A DNA stretch of 32,750 bases, taken from assembly GCF_000220395.1 (NCBI RefSeq), contig NW_004086020.1:1-32750 (forward strand). The letters run 5' to 3'. Every line of letters starts with the position of its first letter. The stretch's first letter is position 1. The position numbers and the translations under genes are program-made. Positions 1 to 12,042 of the stretch are shown here, in pieces. Below the pieces are notes generated by a model. That model ran no database searches. It worked only from the letters and a program-made list of their open reading frames with translations, and was not told the DNA's origin. Source of the stretch: Ichthyophthirius multifiliis. Its lineage: Eukaryota > Ciliophora > Oligohymenophorea > Hymenostomatida.

Positions 1-191
1 TTACTTTTTAATTATTTTATTAGTAAATTTTTTTATTTAATAAATAAAAAAAATAAATTATATATATATATATATATTATATATATATATATATATTATA
101 TATTTATATATATTAAAGGGTGTATTTTAATATAGTATTATTAGAATAGAATAAATGAGATATTTTTAATAATAAAATACTTAATTTTTAG
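1..191. other. intron or upstream non-coding, (TA)n-rich
   Basis: The first 190 bases show no coding signature. They hold an interrupted (TA)n tract at about 57-113 and end in a TTTTTAG acceptor at 185-191, so this is most likely an intron of the TRAPPC11-like gene. Confidence 0.4.
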
Positions 192-2602
192 TTGAAGATT
201 TTAAAATAATAAAAAAAATCCAGTTTATTTAGGAAGACTAAATTACATTGTTTAAAATTAAAATTAATAAATAGCACCAAACGAAAATAAAATAAAACTA
301 ATTAATCTTGCGAATATATAAGAATTATATTAGGAATATTAAGATACATAAAATAATACGCCGTTAGAAAATTTAAATTTAATAAATTTTTGTGAAGAAA
401 ACTTTAATTAAATTCTTTCTGAAAAATAAATATTATTATTAGAATTCAAAAAAATTTAAAATTATATTGAATCTAAAGATTATTAATAAGTTTCTTTATA
501 ATCGAATGAAATATTGTAAAAACTAGAATAAAATAAATTTATAGATTTAAAAACATGTAATATATATGTATATTATTAATTTATTTATAAAAAAAAAAAA
601 TAATATATATATATATATATATATTAATAATATATAAACATAAATATTACTTCTTATTTATTTTACTATATTTTTATTTAAAAAATTAAAAGATATAGTT
701 GAAAATCTTTGCTGTTTATTATAAAAAAATGTTGATTTATATTTAAAATTGAGTTTTTGGTTATTATTATAGGCTTAATAAAGCCTTAACGAAAAATAAT
801 CATTGCATTCTTAAATTTTTAATTGTATTTAATAATTATAATAATAAATTTAGTTAGATATAATAATTAATAATCAAAATTAAGGATTTGACTGTATAAT
901 TAATTTAAAAAAAGGGAAAGCTTTTCCAAATAAACCATTTTTAATAGATATTTAAATTAAACCTATTTTAGATGTATTTAAATATTTGTTTGATTAAATA
1001 TAAATTGAATTTAACATATCTGAATATAATATAAAAACCGATATCTAAACATTTAAATAAATTTAAATATAACCAAAAAACAGCTAAAACAATATAATTT
1101 TTATTAATTAAATAATTTTAAGTAAATAATTCAAATCAAACATAGGAAATACATTAAATCTTTAAATTATTATTCCCAATAAATTAATATAATATAGTAA
1201 AAAATAAATATATATCAAATGTGAAATATATATATTATATAAAAATAGCTGAAAATAAACAAATAATTGTTGAAAAACTCTAATAACCAACTTTAGATAT
1301 AAAATTTAGACATAAATCAAATGTTTTTACAAATGAACTTTTTGATTTAAATATAGATATAATAAAAATCGAAAATAATATAAAACTATATGAGATTTAA
1401 AATATATTATTAAAAATAATAAACCCTGGAAATTAAGTAGAAGTTTATTAATAATTAGAGTAAAAAAAAACAAAAATGAATAATTTTGAAAATCCAATAA
1501 AAATTATATTTGAAATGTTTAATTAAACAACATATTAATATTATTTTAGGTTTAATTATAAAATATAATATATATATATATATATATTATATTTTCATAT
1601 TATATATATATATATATTTATATACATTTTTATATATAAATATAAATAAAATAAAATTAAAAGAATAAAAGAAAATTAGTAATAGGAAATTAAATTTTAA
1701 ATAGAGTATTCAATTCTAGAACTTGAAAATAAATAACTCATAAAAATTTAATAAGAAAAGTTTTTAAATATAAATTTAACAAATCCCTTCTAAATAATTT
1801 AAAAATGGGTAATATCCGATAATTGTTAATAAAATTTACAAAATAAAAAAGAAAATAACCCTTTAGGAAATTAAATTACCTTACCAGTTAATTAAATATG
1901 TAATTTATCTTTAAAAATCAATCCAACAAGTAAGATAATAATAATTATATATTTATATATAATCTATATACATATATATATATATATTATTAATAAAAAG
2001 GCGAAGACTTATATATCTATGATATTAAAATCGAAAACTAAGAAATTAAAAATTTCTATTAAGTCATAAAAAATTTAAATTTTCAGAAAAGAAGCTTATA
2101 AAAAACTGAATCTATAACCTTAAACTAATTTATAAAAACACTAAAACCGACTTCTCAATTAAACTTTGGAAATTTAAAAATTACGTATAATCGATAATAA
2201 AATATCCAAGATCCCATAGAATTAAATTAATATGATTTCTAACTTTAAAATATTTAAATAAAAAATCTCTAATTTAAATTCTTTATTGAATTCGCAAAAA
2301 TTATTAAAATAGGACAGTATTTTGATGTCATTTTACATTTAAACAACTTTGGAAATACAGAAGAAATCATATAGGTTTAAACTTTCGATAAAGAAAAGGC
2401 CAAATTTTTAATATGTGGAAAATCTATACAAAAAATAATACTAAAAGGAAAGTCAAACTAAGAAATTAAATTTAAAGTACTCCCTTTAGAAGTAGGAAGG
2501 TGGAAATTGCCTTCAATTTTAGTCTAATTGATAAAAGATAATATTGAAGTTTAAACTTTATTTGATACAAACAATCTATTTAATACAGTAGTTTTACCTT
2601 GA
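192..2602 (+). CDS. TRAPPC11-like TRAPP complex subunit, C-terminal part (5' end outside window)
   Basis: This is the C-terminal half of a protein resembling TRAPPC11 (Gryzun/foie-gras family), a subunit of the TRAPP III tethering complex acting in ER-Golgi and autophagic trafficking. Inferred exons are about 192-556, ~693-1196, 1249-1549, 1664-1929 and 2001-2602, joined by GT..AG introns with consistent phases; the stop is TGA at 2600. The last exon carries the family's C-terminal signature: FLICGKS, then a polar stretch, then VLPLEVGRWKLPSI, matching the 'F..SG.k...L.PL.aG...LP.l' ending of TRAPPC11. Upstream exons give beta-sandwich-like text such as GNTLNLQIIIPNKL. TAA/TAG are used as Gln throughout. 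Family assignment comes from remembered motif patterns, not a search. The first exon border (acceptor at 190-191) is uncertain, and more exons are expected to the left. Confidence 0.6.
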
Positions 2603-2743
2603 AAAAAAAAAAAAGAAGAAATAAAGAACAAGAAATATTTATTTTATTTTTTATAAAATTTATAAAACAACTTTTTTTTTTATATTTAATAATTAAATAA
2701 ATAATTAATAAAATAAAATTAAATATTAAAAAAAAACAACAAA

Positions 2744-2901
2744 ATGCAAAATAATTTAGATTTCAAATATTTACCACCAATAATCGACAATTTATAAAAC
2801 CCAGAAAAATTTTATGAAAACGCACCTTTAAAATCAATGAATTTACCAATAAATGAACATATATATAAATTAGAAGTAAACAAAAAAGCAATATATTTAT
2901 C

Positions 2902-2979
<78 letters not shown>

Positions 2980-3412
2980 GTGTTAGTTTGAAGATTTAAT
3001 AAAAGACATAAGCTTTTTAAATAAAAACATTTTAATTTTAAAAGGAGATTTATTAACTATTGGATATGTACATAATGCCCAAATGAATGAAATTACTTAA
3101 GAAATATAAGACGCGTCTACACTATTAGGAAAAGATATAATTAAATAATGCTTAGATAATAATTAAGAAGTTATTACTACTAAAGGAATGATGAATTCAT
3201 ATAAAATTTTTAAGAAAAATATCTTTTCGGATGTAAAAGTATTAGAACATAGAATATAAGAAGTTGAATCTAATGTTGGTTTTAAGTATTTCTTTGATCC
3301 ATCCCTACCTTCGGATTAAGTATAGAATTTAGATAATAAATAAATAATAAATAATGAAATATATCAATAAAATAATGAAGAGGAAGAATATGAAGGAAGT
3401 GATAGTGATTGA
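2744..3412 (+). CDS. unrecognised small coiled-coil protein with acidic C-terminus
   Basis: Two exons (2744-2875 and 2981-3412) give 187 residues with the ciliate code; the stop is TGA at 3410. The ATG at 2744 follows an A-rich leader and is the first in frame. The middle (about residues 45-145) is charged and heptad-like (FEDLIKDISFLNKNI; VKVLEHRIQEVESNV), and the C-terminus is very acidic, ending EEEEYEGSDSD. No enzymatic motif is visible and I do not recognise the family. The intron (105 nt, 2876-2980) starts GTAAAC, contains (CA)5 followed by a long (TA)n tract and ends ATATAG; it is a multiple of three and has no in-frame TGA. The gene lies 140 nt downstream of the TRAPPC11-like gene in the same direction. 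Confidence 0.6.
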
Positions 3413-3704
3413 AAAAAATATATATATATATATACATATATAAATATATATTTTTAATAAACTATAATATATTTTTTTTTATTTTAAAAAAAATCAAAAT
3501 AACAAAATTATTATATATAAATATATATATATATACATATATTTTAAATAACAAAAAAAATAAAAATAAAGGTAAATTTAAATTGTTTAAAAAAAAAAAA
3601 AAAAAAAAAAAAATATGTTTCGTTCTATACCAATATAAAATAAAATATGCTTTTAAAAAAATCATGAAAGAAACATATAAAAGCACGAATAAAAAATTTT
3701 GTAA
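3413..3704. other. intergenic, short (TA)n tracts and an A25 run
   Basis: This is the spacer between two plus-strand genes. It holds several (TA)n blocks (3420-3445, 3513-3540) and an unbroken run of about 25 A at 3589-3613 roughly 90 nt before the next ATG. The 99-codon standard-code ORF here is low-complexity Ile/Tyr/Lys text and is not a gene. Confidence 0.6.
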
Positions 3705-4235
3705 ATGAAACCCGCCATAAACAACCTCCCGCCTTAAAAATTCTCTTTCTTAGTAAATCGTAAAAAAAAAGAGGTCATTTAATAGTAATAAAACTACGAA
3801 ATTTAAAGGCAAAACAATATTTTAGTAAGTAAATTAAGTGAAATAATGAATAGAGGATAAACATAAAATTTATAAAGCAAAACGCATAATAAGTTAAATA
3901 CGACAATAAACGCTTTTTCAATATCGAAGAAAAGCTTAAATTATCCTTCTAGAAAAAAAGACTTTATTAAAATTACATAAGAAAATTAAGCTTTATTAAA
4001 AAGAATTTAAAATAAAAAATCAACATATGATGTATATTAATGGAAAAAGGATAGAGTTTAAAATGAAAAATATATAACCAATATTACTGATTATTAATAT
4101 AAAAATTTTCAACCAACTAAAACTCATATAAAATTGGGAGTTTGGCATAATGAATTAGCAATAAATGGTAACAAAAATTAAAAAATTATAATATAATAAG
4201 TATAAAAAAGCAAAAAAACATATTGGTAAACTTGA
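3705..4235 (+). CDS. CFAP97/KIAA1430 (hemingway)-like ciliary protein
   Basis: A single exon of 176 residues, ATG at 3705 and TGA at 4233. The centre (residues about 80-135) matches the KIAA1430/CFAP97 pattern: SLNYPSRKKDFIKITQENQA then LLKRIQNKKSTYDVYQWKKD, i.e. 'SLN..RK...I..EN..LLKRI....S.Y...W..D'. Family members (CFAP97, CFAP97D1, Drosophila hemingway) are cilium/flagellum proteins needed for axoneme assembly or stability; the role here is inferred by homology. The N-terminus is Lys/Gln-rich and basic. The ATG follows directly on a TGA in another frame, and there is no longer in-frame upstream extension with coding character. It lies between two unassigned genes on the same strand. Confidence 0.65.
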
Positions 4236-4320
4236 ACCATTAAAAAAAAATAAAGAATAAAAAAAAATAATATTTAAAAATATACGAAATATAGGGTAAT
4301 AAAAATATGAAATTAGTATA

Positions 4321-4964
4321 ATGATAAAAAAGGGTATATTTAATAAAAATAATATATATATATGTATAAAAATATATATAAAATAATAAAATATATATAT
4401 ATTAATATATATAAAAATATTATATTACTTATAAATATATATATTTATTTATATATATATATTATTCTATCATTAATTGTATAATTATTTAATAATTTAT
4501 TTTTGTAATAGATAATTTATTATAAATTTGGATAATTTGTAAAAAGATAATAATATAAAATATTTAATTTAATTACCTGAAAACGAAGGTTTTCATAATT
4601 TTTTACATAATTATATATCTTATTTAAAATAAAAAGGATTAGATTTGTTAAAAAATGAATATGATAATAATATTGAATTACTTCTAGATAAAATATAAAT
4701 TGATTAATTTAATAATTAGGCTTTCTTAATAAAAGATAAATTATTAAAATAAGATGATAAATAATAATAATCTAGTATTTAAAATAATTAAGTCAAAGTA
4801 ATAATAGATTAAGATTAATTTGATATATTTTAAGAAAAAAAGAAGTATAATCTATAATAAAAGACAATTCTTTAAAATCTGAAAACGATATAACTTAAAA
4901 ATAATAAAGTGTTTAAATTAATAAATCTATTTAATTTAATAGTTAAGAATAAATAAATAATTGA
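4321..4964 (+). CDS. hypothetical Gln-rich protein, apparent frame break at an A7 run
   Basis: Tentative gene. A short first exon (4321-4333) joins across a (TA)n-rich intron (about 4334-4546) to a coding exon that reads LPENEGFHNFLHNYISYLK and continues with Gln/Asp-rich text. Coding flavour then moves to the -1 frame after the A7 run at 4835-4841 and ends at TGA 4962 with Ser/Asn/Gln-rich sequence (KDNSLKSEND). Without the shift the frame runs on as low-complexity Phe/Ile/Asn text, so the shifted frame is preferred. I do not recognise a family. The first exon and the acceptor (4546 versus 4511) are uncertain. Confidence 0.35.
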
Positions 4965-5759
4965 TTTTTTTTTTATTTTTTTATTTCAATTTATTATAAT
5001 AATATAAAAATATTTTTTTTAAGATACTCTATTATATAAACTATCATTACTTTTATTTTAAATATATTCTCAATATTTTGACTAATAACATTAATATAAA
5101 GACTATATAATCATTTATTTATTTTATTTTCTAGTATAAAATATAATATATTTAATTATATAATATTAATATTATTATAGTCTATATAATCATATCTTAA
5201 TTTTTATTTAAAAAAAGATTTTTTTTTTTTATAATATTTATTAATTAAATTCCCCTTTTTAAAAATTTAATTTATCAAATCAATATTTTAATAATAAATA
5301 TATTTAAATAATCATTTACATCGACACCCTTCTACCTAAAATTCGTTTATATTATTGACTTTTTAGTTTAATTTTTTTTAAATTTATATAAACAAAAACT
5401 ATAATTAAAAGATTTTTTGATTTTTTACAAATCTTTATATATAATTTTTAATAAAACCTTTACACTTTAAGAATTATCTAATCAAATATAAATTATATAA
5501 TCGTAAAAGAACAAGGATAAGTAAGAAATTTTAAAGATATTGATAGATTATTTTGATATAAAAAGAAAATATCAGATAAATAAAAAATAAATAATTATCA
5601 TTAAATTACATTATATTAAATAAAAATTATAATTTTGCAATATTATATAATACATAGCTCAAAAGCTGTTCAACAAGTTAATATATAACAATTCAATAAT
5701 ATTTAATAAATACTGGTCGTATATTAATTTAATATTTAATTAAATTTGATGATTATTAA

Positions 5760-5806
<47 letters not shown>

Positions 5807-5849
5807 AATTTTTATATATATGTATAACTATGTATTATTTTATATAATA
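4965..5849. other. convergent intergenic region; one weak possible ORF
   Basis: This lies between a plus-strand gene ending at 4964 and a minus-strand gene ending at 5850. It is mostly homopolymer-rich AT text with a (TA)n tract at 5767-5801. With TGA as the only stop, a plus-strand frame stays open from about 5220 to TGA 5747 and contains some coding-like text (NKDKQEILKILIDYFDIKRK). At this base composition such open stretches occur by chance, so it is not called as a gene. Confidence 0.4.
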
Positions 5850-7343
5850 TCATAAATATGTTTTTATTAATTATTAAAATTTATCCTTTTTTTCATCATC
5901 ATTTAATTAGAAATAGTCATAAAAATTAACTTAAACTACATTATAATCACTATTTTCAAAGTATTTTTTATTAATTTATTCAAAACCTTCCATTATATTG
6001 CTCATACCACCCAAAAATTTTTCATTTTAAACAATAATGATTACTAGATTCCTTTTTTTATAATAGAAATCAGCTAAAAATGGATAAAAAATATAATTTT
6101 TTTCCAAATTTTCCTTTCCAAAATTTTTTTCTAAAATTTCTTTTAAAATTTTTTTAAAATGATTTTCTTCTTAAAAAAATAAATAATTATTATCAAAAAA
6201 CGAAATTTTATTTTGTAAATTTTATTAATTTAAAATTAAATTTTCCTTTATTTTTTTCAAAAAAAAACACTTTTTTTTATTTTTTTCATTTAAAATTGTA
6301 TAATTTGCAATACTTTAAGCCCATAATAGTTTTTTTTATATTTAAATTGTAAAAAAGTCCTTATTCTTTCCAAAAATAATCAAAAAATTATCCAAAACAT
6401 CCTCAAAAGCTCCAAACTAATCCAAAAACTCTTCTATTTTTTCCTATTTTAAAAAAAACTTGATACTTTCTTCCACATCTGTTTATAAATTTTCTAAAAA
6501 AACCAACTAACCAATATATTCCAATAAACAATTAAAAAACCTAATTTATTTGATATATTAATCGTCCAAATTTTCCTACTAAAAATCTATTTAAGCAATC
6601 TAAGCGGCATCAAGTTTTAAAAGATACTAGAATTCTTCATTTTTTTAATCTAAATCAGTCTAAGAAAGTACTCTAACGGCTATTTATGACTAAAGACTAC
6701 TTTAAATTTTTAAATCTTCATCTAAATCTTGCGAAGCTTCCATTTTTTGAATTTAAATTTGTTCAGTATTTGAATCTAAATCAGAAATAAATTCATCTTC
6801 TTATTAATATAAGGAATTTATTTAAGTTTTACTTTTTTATTTATCTTATATATTATTTTGTTATTTTCTTAAAATTTAAGTCAATTTATTATTCGCAATA
6901 AAAAATAGTAAAAAGTCCTTTATTAAATTCTATATTTAAATATTAACTATTTCATATATATTTTCTTGGTTTTCTTATTATTTTTATTTGATTTTTAATA
7001 ATAAATAATCTTAGTATTATATTTCTTTATAATTTAATTAATTATATATATTCATTTTATCAATTATATTGTATATTTGTTCCTCAGTTTATATGTTTTA
7101 TTCTAAATTTTGAAATTCTTTTATTTATTCAAGTTCTTAAGAAAAATTTAAGAAAGATTCATCTAAATATCTCTTATTTATTTCTTTGTATTTCTTAAAT
7201 ATAGGAAATAATTGATATTCAAATTTAACTATATTCCTTAATAAAAAATCACCGTAGTTCTTTATAATTTTTTTTAGTAAGTGTCTATCATTTTTATCAA
7301 AAAATTAAAGAATAATTTTATTTATTTCCTAATATATATATAT

Positions 7344-7393
<50 letters not shown>

Positions 7394-8428
7394 TATATAA
7401 ATATGTACCTATTTTTTATATTTTATGTCAAATTATTATAAAAATGCTTCATTTTCTAATATTATTTCAATTCTATATAAATATTTTTGTTAAATATGAA
7501 TTTTTTTTTTTTATTTACTTGTTTATTAACTTTTTTTGATATTTTAATTTCATATCATTGTTAAAAAAATATGGTATTTCTTTTAAAAAATAGAGTTATA
7601 TATCATCATTATAATCTTAGTTTTAGTTTAAAAATTCATCCATACTTACAATTAACTTTTATTAAAAAAATAATATTAAAAATATTTTAATAGCATTTTT
7701 AATTTTTTTATATTTAAAAGTAAATAAAAAAAATATTATATTATATAAATAAATATATATAAATTTATATATATATATATAATATTTTACTTTTTCATAT
7801 ATAAATGTAGAATATTCTTATATTTTTAAATTTATTTTAAAAAATTTAGATAAATTATTGATATAATTAGCCGTATTTATAAATAAATTAATTTCTAAAT
7901 AGTTCATTTATTCCAAAAACTGCATAAAATCTTTTTTTGATTAAATATTTTATTCTATTTTATTAATTAATTCTAAAAAACATTATTTTAATTAACTTAA
8001 AAGTACATAAGTTCAAATGCTTACTTATAATTACATAAAGAGACACATTTTTTTGATAAAATAAGACAATAAGAATTAATAAAAGTATCATTTAATAAAT
8101 TCCTATTTATTTTATTTACTAAAAAAATAAAGTCTTAAAATTCCATATCGAATTAATTATTTATAATTCTCCATTTTATTTCCTATTTAAAATAAAATTT
8201 ATACGATTCTTTTATTATTCCATATATTAATTCCTAATTATTCATATTTTAACAGTTTTGATTTAAATAATTTATAACTAAACTACTTTTCTTATTTTTT
8301 AATGTACGAAATATATCTACTTTTCGATAATTTTTTTATATTCCAAATATATTTTGCCATGTTTTGCTTTATACAAATTTAAAATATTGTATATTAAATA
8401 AATTTTTAACAAATAACTTTTTTTACAT
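5850..8428 (-). CDS. RAP-domain protein, putative organellar RNA-binding
   Basis: A minus-strand gene of about 762 residues. Inferred exons are 8428-8025, 7995-7791, 7655-7519, 7472-7409 and 7328-5850; their lengths sum to a whole number of codons and the stop is TGA at 5850-5852. The N-terminus is basic (MQKKLFVKNLFNIQYF), compatible with a mitochondrial presequence. The body is alpha-helical in character, with Leu/Ile/Lys/Gln-rich repeats like those of FASTK/RAP and HPR proteins. The C-terminus fits a RAP domain: YPFLADFYYKKRNLVIIIVQ followed by YNVVQVNFYDYFQL and a final helix. RAP proteins bind or process mitochondrial or plastid RNA, so an organellar role is inferred. The segment from 7643 could be a separate gene starting MDEF, but the upstream frame has no TGA before it and a phase-0 intron (7656-7790) joins them, so one gene is preferred. 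The 29-nt intron at 7996-8024 could instead be an indel. Confidence 0.55.
7332..7389. repeat. (TA)n microsatellite in intron of RAP-domain gene
   Basis: A near-perfect TA tract interrupted once by GA. It makes up most of the 80-nt intron 7329-7408. Confidence 0.9.
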
Positions 8429-8543
8429 TTTTATTAAATTTAATATCTTAAAATTAAATATATAAAATATATTTATTTCCTAAAATATAACAATAAAAAT
8501 ACATATTTTAATTTTAATAATTAATAAATAAAATAAATTAAAA

Positions 8544-8737
8544 TCATTAATTTTTAGAAACATTTAATTTAATTTCTGCTAATTTTTACTGATTACTAAA
8601 AATTTATGCCTCTAAAACATCTCCATTTTAAATAGCTCCAATTTTCGGTGTACCTGAAAGCAACATATCACCTTAATTAAGTGTCATATACTTACTAATA
8701 TATTCAATTAGAAAATCTACCTATGAAAATAAATATA

Positions 8738-8778
<41 letters not shown>

Positions 8779-9433
8779 TATATATATATATCTATCTATC
8801 TATATATCTATATATGTATATCATATTATATTTTTATTATCTACATTTATCATAATAAAAATTAATAAATAATATTACTTTATAATACATATTTTTAGTA
8901 TTATCATCTACTTCAAGTTTATTGTTTATAAAAAGTTTTAAATCAACATTATTTAAATCTTTTATTTTTTCTTTATCTATGAATTCACTTATTGGGCAAA
9001 ATCCATCTTATCCTTTAGCTAAATAATATTTATAAATATACATTTATTTAAGTTAGTTTATATATAAATAATTAATATTATTATTTACCAAAATCCCATG
9101 GTAAACCATTTTTCTACAATTTAATATATTATCCCAATCTGTAATATCCAAAGTTAAAAAATATCCGCCTATATAATCCATATAGTTTTTTTTAGATATA
9201 TTTTTTCCACTTTTCGCTATCATTATACCTAATTCAATTTCATAATTAATTTAATTTTTAGTGTTTGGAAGATTAAGTGTATTTTATTTATAAAGAATGG
9301 AACTTATAGGCTTTTGGAAAATTAGTGGTTCGACAGGAACGTCTTTAGAACCTGGTTAAATATAGTTTTTTGCAATTCCTAGTATTTTTGGATATTAATT
9401 ATTAGATACTATATTTTAGAAGATTTTTTACAT
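8544..9433 (-). CDS. FAHD1-like acylpyruvase / oxaloacetate decarboxylase family enzyme
   Basis: A fumarylacetoacetate-hydrolase-fold protein of 220 residues (human FAHD1 has a similar length). Exons are 9433-9089, 9018-8879 and 8720-8544; the stop TGA is at 8544-8546. Family landmarks in order: KILGIAKNY, EPLIFQKPISS, the metal-binding YEIELGIMIAK (two Glu), DYIGGYFLTLDITDWD (the Asp ligand), NGLPWDFAKGQ (the Lys), CPISEFIDKEKI, NTKNM, and ISKYMTLNQGDMLLSGTP near the end. FAHD1 cleaves acylpyruvates or decarboxylates oxaloacetate, usually in mitochondria. One base is apparently missing in the A5 run (plus-strand T5 at 9109-9113), because the frame changes between DNILNCRK and NGLPWDF. The lid segment that carries the His/Glu pair in human FAHD1 reads NYIQPGSKD here, so activity may differ. 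It lies between two other minus-strand genes with spacers of about 115 nt. Confidence 0.85.
8732..8822. repeat. (TA)n/(TATC)n compound microsatellite in FAHD1-like intron
   Basis: TA tract followed by TATC/TATA units, inside the 158-nt intron 8721-8878. Confidence 0.9.
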
Positions 9434-9552
9434 ATTTTATTTTTTTAAAAATATCTAAATATATATTAATATAAATATAAACATGAAAAATATTTTTTAA
9501 TAACATTTTTTTTTTTTAAATATAAAAAAAAAATTATAACATTTTTAATTTT

Positions 9553-11389
9553 TCAATTTTCACGTGCCGAATGATATTTTTCTTATTTTAAAATTTTTAA
9601 GTTTTTAATTAAATCTAAATCTAATTTAGGCACTATATTTCCTAACGAAATCTTCAATTATAATATGTCTTTTGGGGCTTTTTTATCATTATTATTAGCT
9701 GAATTTTTTAAAAATTCCTTTAAGAAATTGCTTTTATAAAATTTTGGAGTTAAATTAGTTTCTGTCTTGACATTTTTTATTATATTGATTACTTTTTTTT
9801 AGTTATTCTCTTTCTACGGAATTATTTTTTTAGATTCTTTAGATTTTACTCTTCCATTTTATTAAATATTCTATTATTATTACAAAACAATTTTTGATTT
9901 AAAAAGATTTTAAAATAAGTTTTTAGGAGATTATTTTACTTTAAATAACAAAAAATAATTGTATTTATATATATATATATAAATTAATATTACATTTTTC
10001 GTCTAATATTTATTATTATTAATGCAAAAATTAATATTTATTAGTAATATCTTTAAATTTTCTATTGGATTTAAGTTATTTCTTAATTTCATAATTTAAA
10101 CTAGGTGATAATCTTTTAGTTAAAAATTCTTTATTTAAATTTTCATTAGAAATTCCATTAATATTTTATAAATTTAAAAAAGAAGGAGCTTATTTTTTCT
10201 TTTGTTAATTCTATAAATAAATAATATATAAATATATATATATATATGATATTTAAATATTTATATATATATATATTATATACATATTTATATATATATA
10301 TATATATATTATTTATATATAATATTTATATTCGTTATATAATTTTTACCTTTTTAGAACTATATATTTAAGGCGAATATTTTTTTTTTTTTTTATTAAT
10401 TTTTTAATTATTTTTCTCATTATTATCATAAGTATTCGAAATCGAGAATATATTTTTATCATCTTCATAGCTCTTTATTAATTAATTATATTTATAAAAG
10501 TTTTCTTTTTTATTTGATGATTATTATGAATCAGTTGAGTGTTCTTCTTCTTCCTTAAAATAAATAAAAAAGTATAATTCTTCATATATAAATTTAAGTT
10601 ACAATAATATCTAAATTCTAATTGTAATGTTTCTAATAACTATTAATTAAATGATTTATATAAGGTGATTAACAACTAACTGCTTAGCAAACTATTTCTA
10701 TAGATTTTAAATGATAAATTTGGCTTTATTTATAAAATTCATTATTAATAATTTTATCATTTTTATCGTTTTTTATTTTATCGAGTTCTATAAACCTAAT
10801 TTCTGTTGCTATAGTAAAATAACAAATTGATAAATATATCATCTTTTCTACTAATTATCTTTTAGATATTTCATATATAATATCATCGAAATATGCAAAG
10901 TTATCATATAAAATCTACATCATATGCATTATTGATCCAATATTGAATTATTCAATCCATTATTAACTATTTTAAACACCTAATATGCTCCTAGAATCAT
11001 CTTCTTTAACTTTTAAAGGGGTTTATAATTCCTAACGAATATTTTTTTCGTTGTTTTCGGGATTATTTTTCCAGTAATAAATTGATTTTTTACATTATTT
11101 CAACTAGTTATAATTATTTTAATCTAATTCATAATCAAAGAGTTAATTTTGATTAAATTTCGAAAGAAAAATAAATGCATTTTCATATACTAAAGAAGAA
11201 TATTAAATTTCTTCTTTTACTTTATATTATTATTAATTTATATTATTTGAATTTTTTTCATATTAAAAAATAGGCTTTTATTCCTGTTTTTTATTTTTAC
11301 ATATATTTAATAATTATATATAAATTTTCTCGATTGACTAAATTCCTTTTTTAGCTGATTCTATAGATTAAAGATGCCTAATATATTAT

Positions 11390-11422
<33 letters not shown>

Positions 11423-12042
11423 AATATTTATATATAATTATTTATATATAAATATATATATTATATTTTTATATATATATATATTCATTTTTTATTTATT
11501 TTTATATTAATTTATTTTTTTACATTCCCAGTTATGATAAAATTGCGCATTTTTATAAATAAGATTTAATTAAAAAAGTTTGTTTTTTAATTTAATAAGA
11601 TTAAAAATCTTCATTTATATTATCTATTTAATCTTTAAAACTTATTTCAATGTTAAATATAACAGCATCAATATACTTATAACATTTATCTAATTCCCAT
11701 AAACTAATATAAATAATTTTATTTTTTTAAAAAATAATAATAAAAACCCTTAATAAGCACATGCAGTATTATAAAGAACTACTATTAATAAATTTCTATC
11801 TAATGCTTTCCCTGAATTAGCTGCAAATTCTGCTATTTATTCTGCTTATTTTAATAGTTTGATTGCTTCTGTAAACTATAAATCTTCAATTAATTTACAA
11901 GATTCATCAGTTATTTTTCTTATTTTTTGAAATAACTAGTCTTTTGTTTTTTATTATATACATATATTATCTATTATTTACTAGAATCTTAAATTAATTT
12001 TTTATATTAAATATGGTTTATTTCTTCTATATCTTCTTACAT
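9553..12042 (-). CDS. tetratricopeptide-repeat (TPR) protein
   Basis: A minus-strand gene of roughly 670 residues. Inferred exons are 12042-11982, 11940-11748, 11703-11524, 11377-10603, 10553-10350, 10210-~9994 and ~9938-9553 (TGA 9553-9555). TPR-type helices are clear in the N-terminal third: FTEAIKLLKQAEQIAEFAAN, then NTACAYQGLWELDKCYKYID, then YLQKCAILSQLGMHLQSIES, the 'A..L..ae.....NLAcaYq..G....A..yl..a' pattern. The central part (WIEQFNIGSIMHMMQILYDN) is helical. The C-terminal third is Lys/Ser/Asn-rich and low in structure, with an A15 run coding five Lys. The splice joins CAYQG|LWE and LGM|HLQ restore the repeat register. An extra base is inferred in the A5 run at 11603-11607. The phase of the last intron (about 9939-9993) does not close, so that border is uncertain. 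TPR proteins are scaffolds; the partner is unknown. Confidence 0.65.

Noticed and set aside
3409-3708. Standard-code ORF rich in Ile/Tyr/Lys
   Set aside because: It is low-complexity translation of (TA)n and A-runs in an intergenic spacer. The real CFAP97-like gene starts at 3705 in the ciliate code.
5220-5749. Open plus-strand frame of about 175 codons
   Set aside because: With TGA as the only stop and G rare, such frames arise by chance. There is no recognisable motif and the upstream part is homopolymer text.
7641-8428. A separate gene upstream of the RAP-domain gene
   Set aside because: Its frame contains no TGA before the RAP gene's first candidate ATG, and a phase-0 GT..AG intron (7656-7790) joins the two parts into one protein with a whole codon count. 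A single gene is simpler, though not proven.
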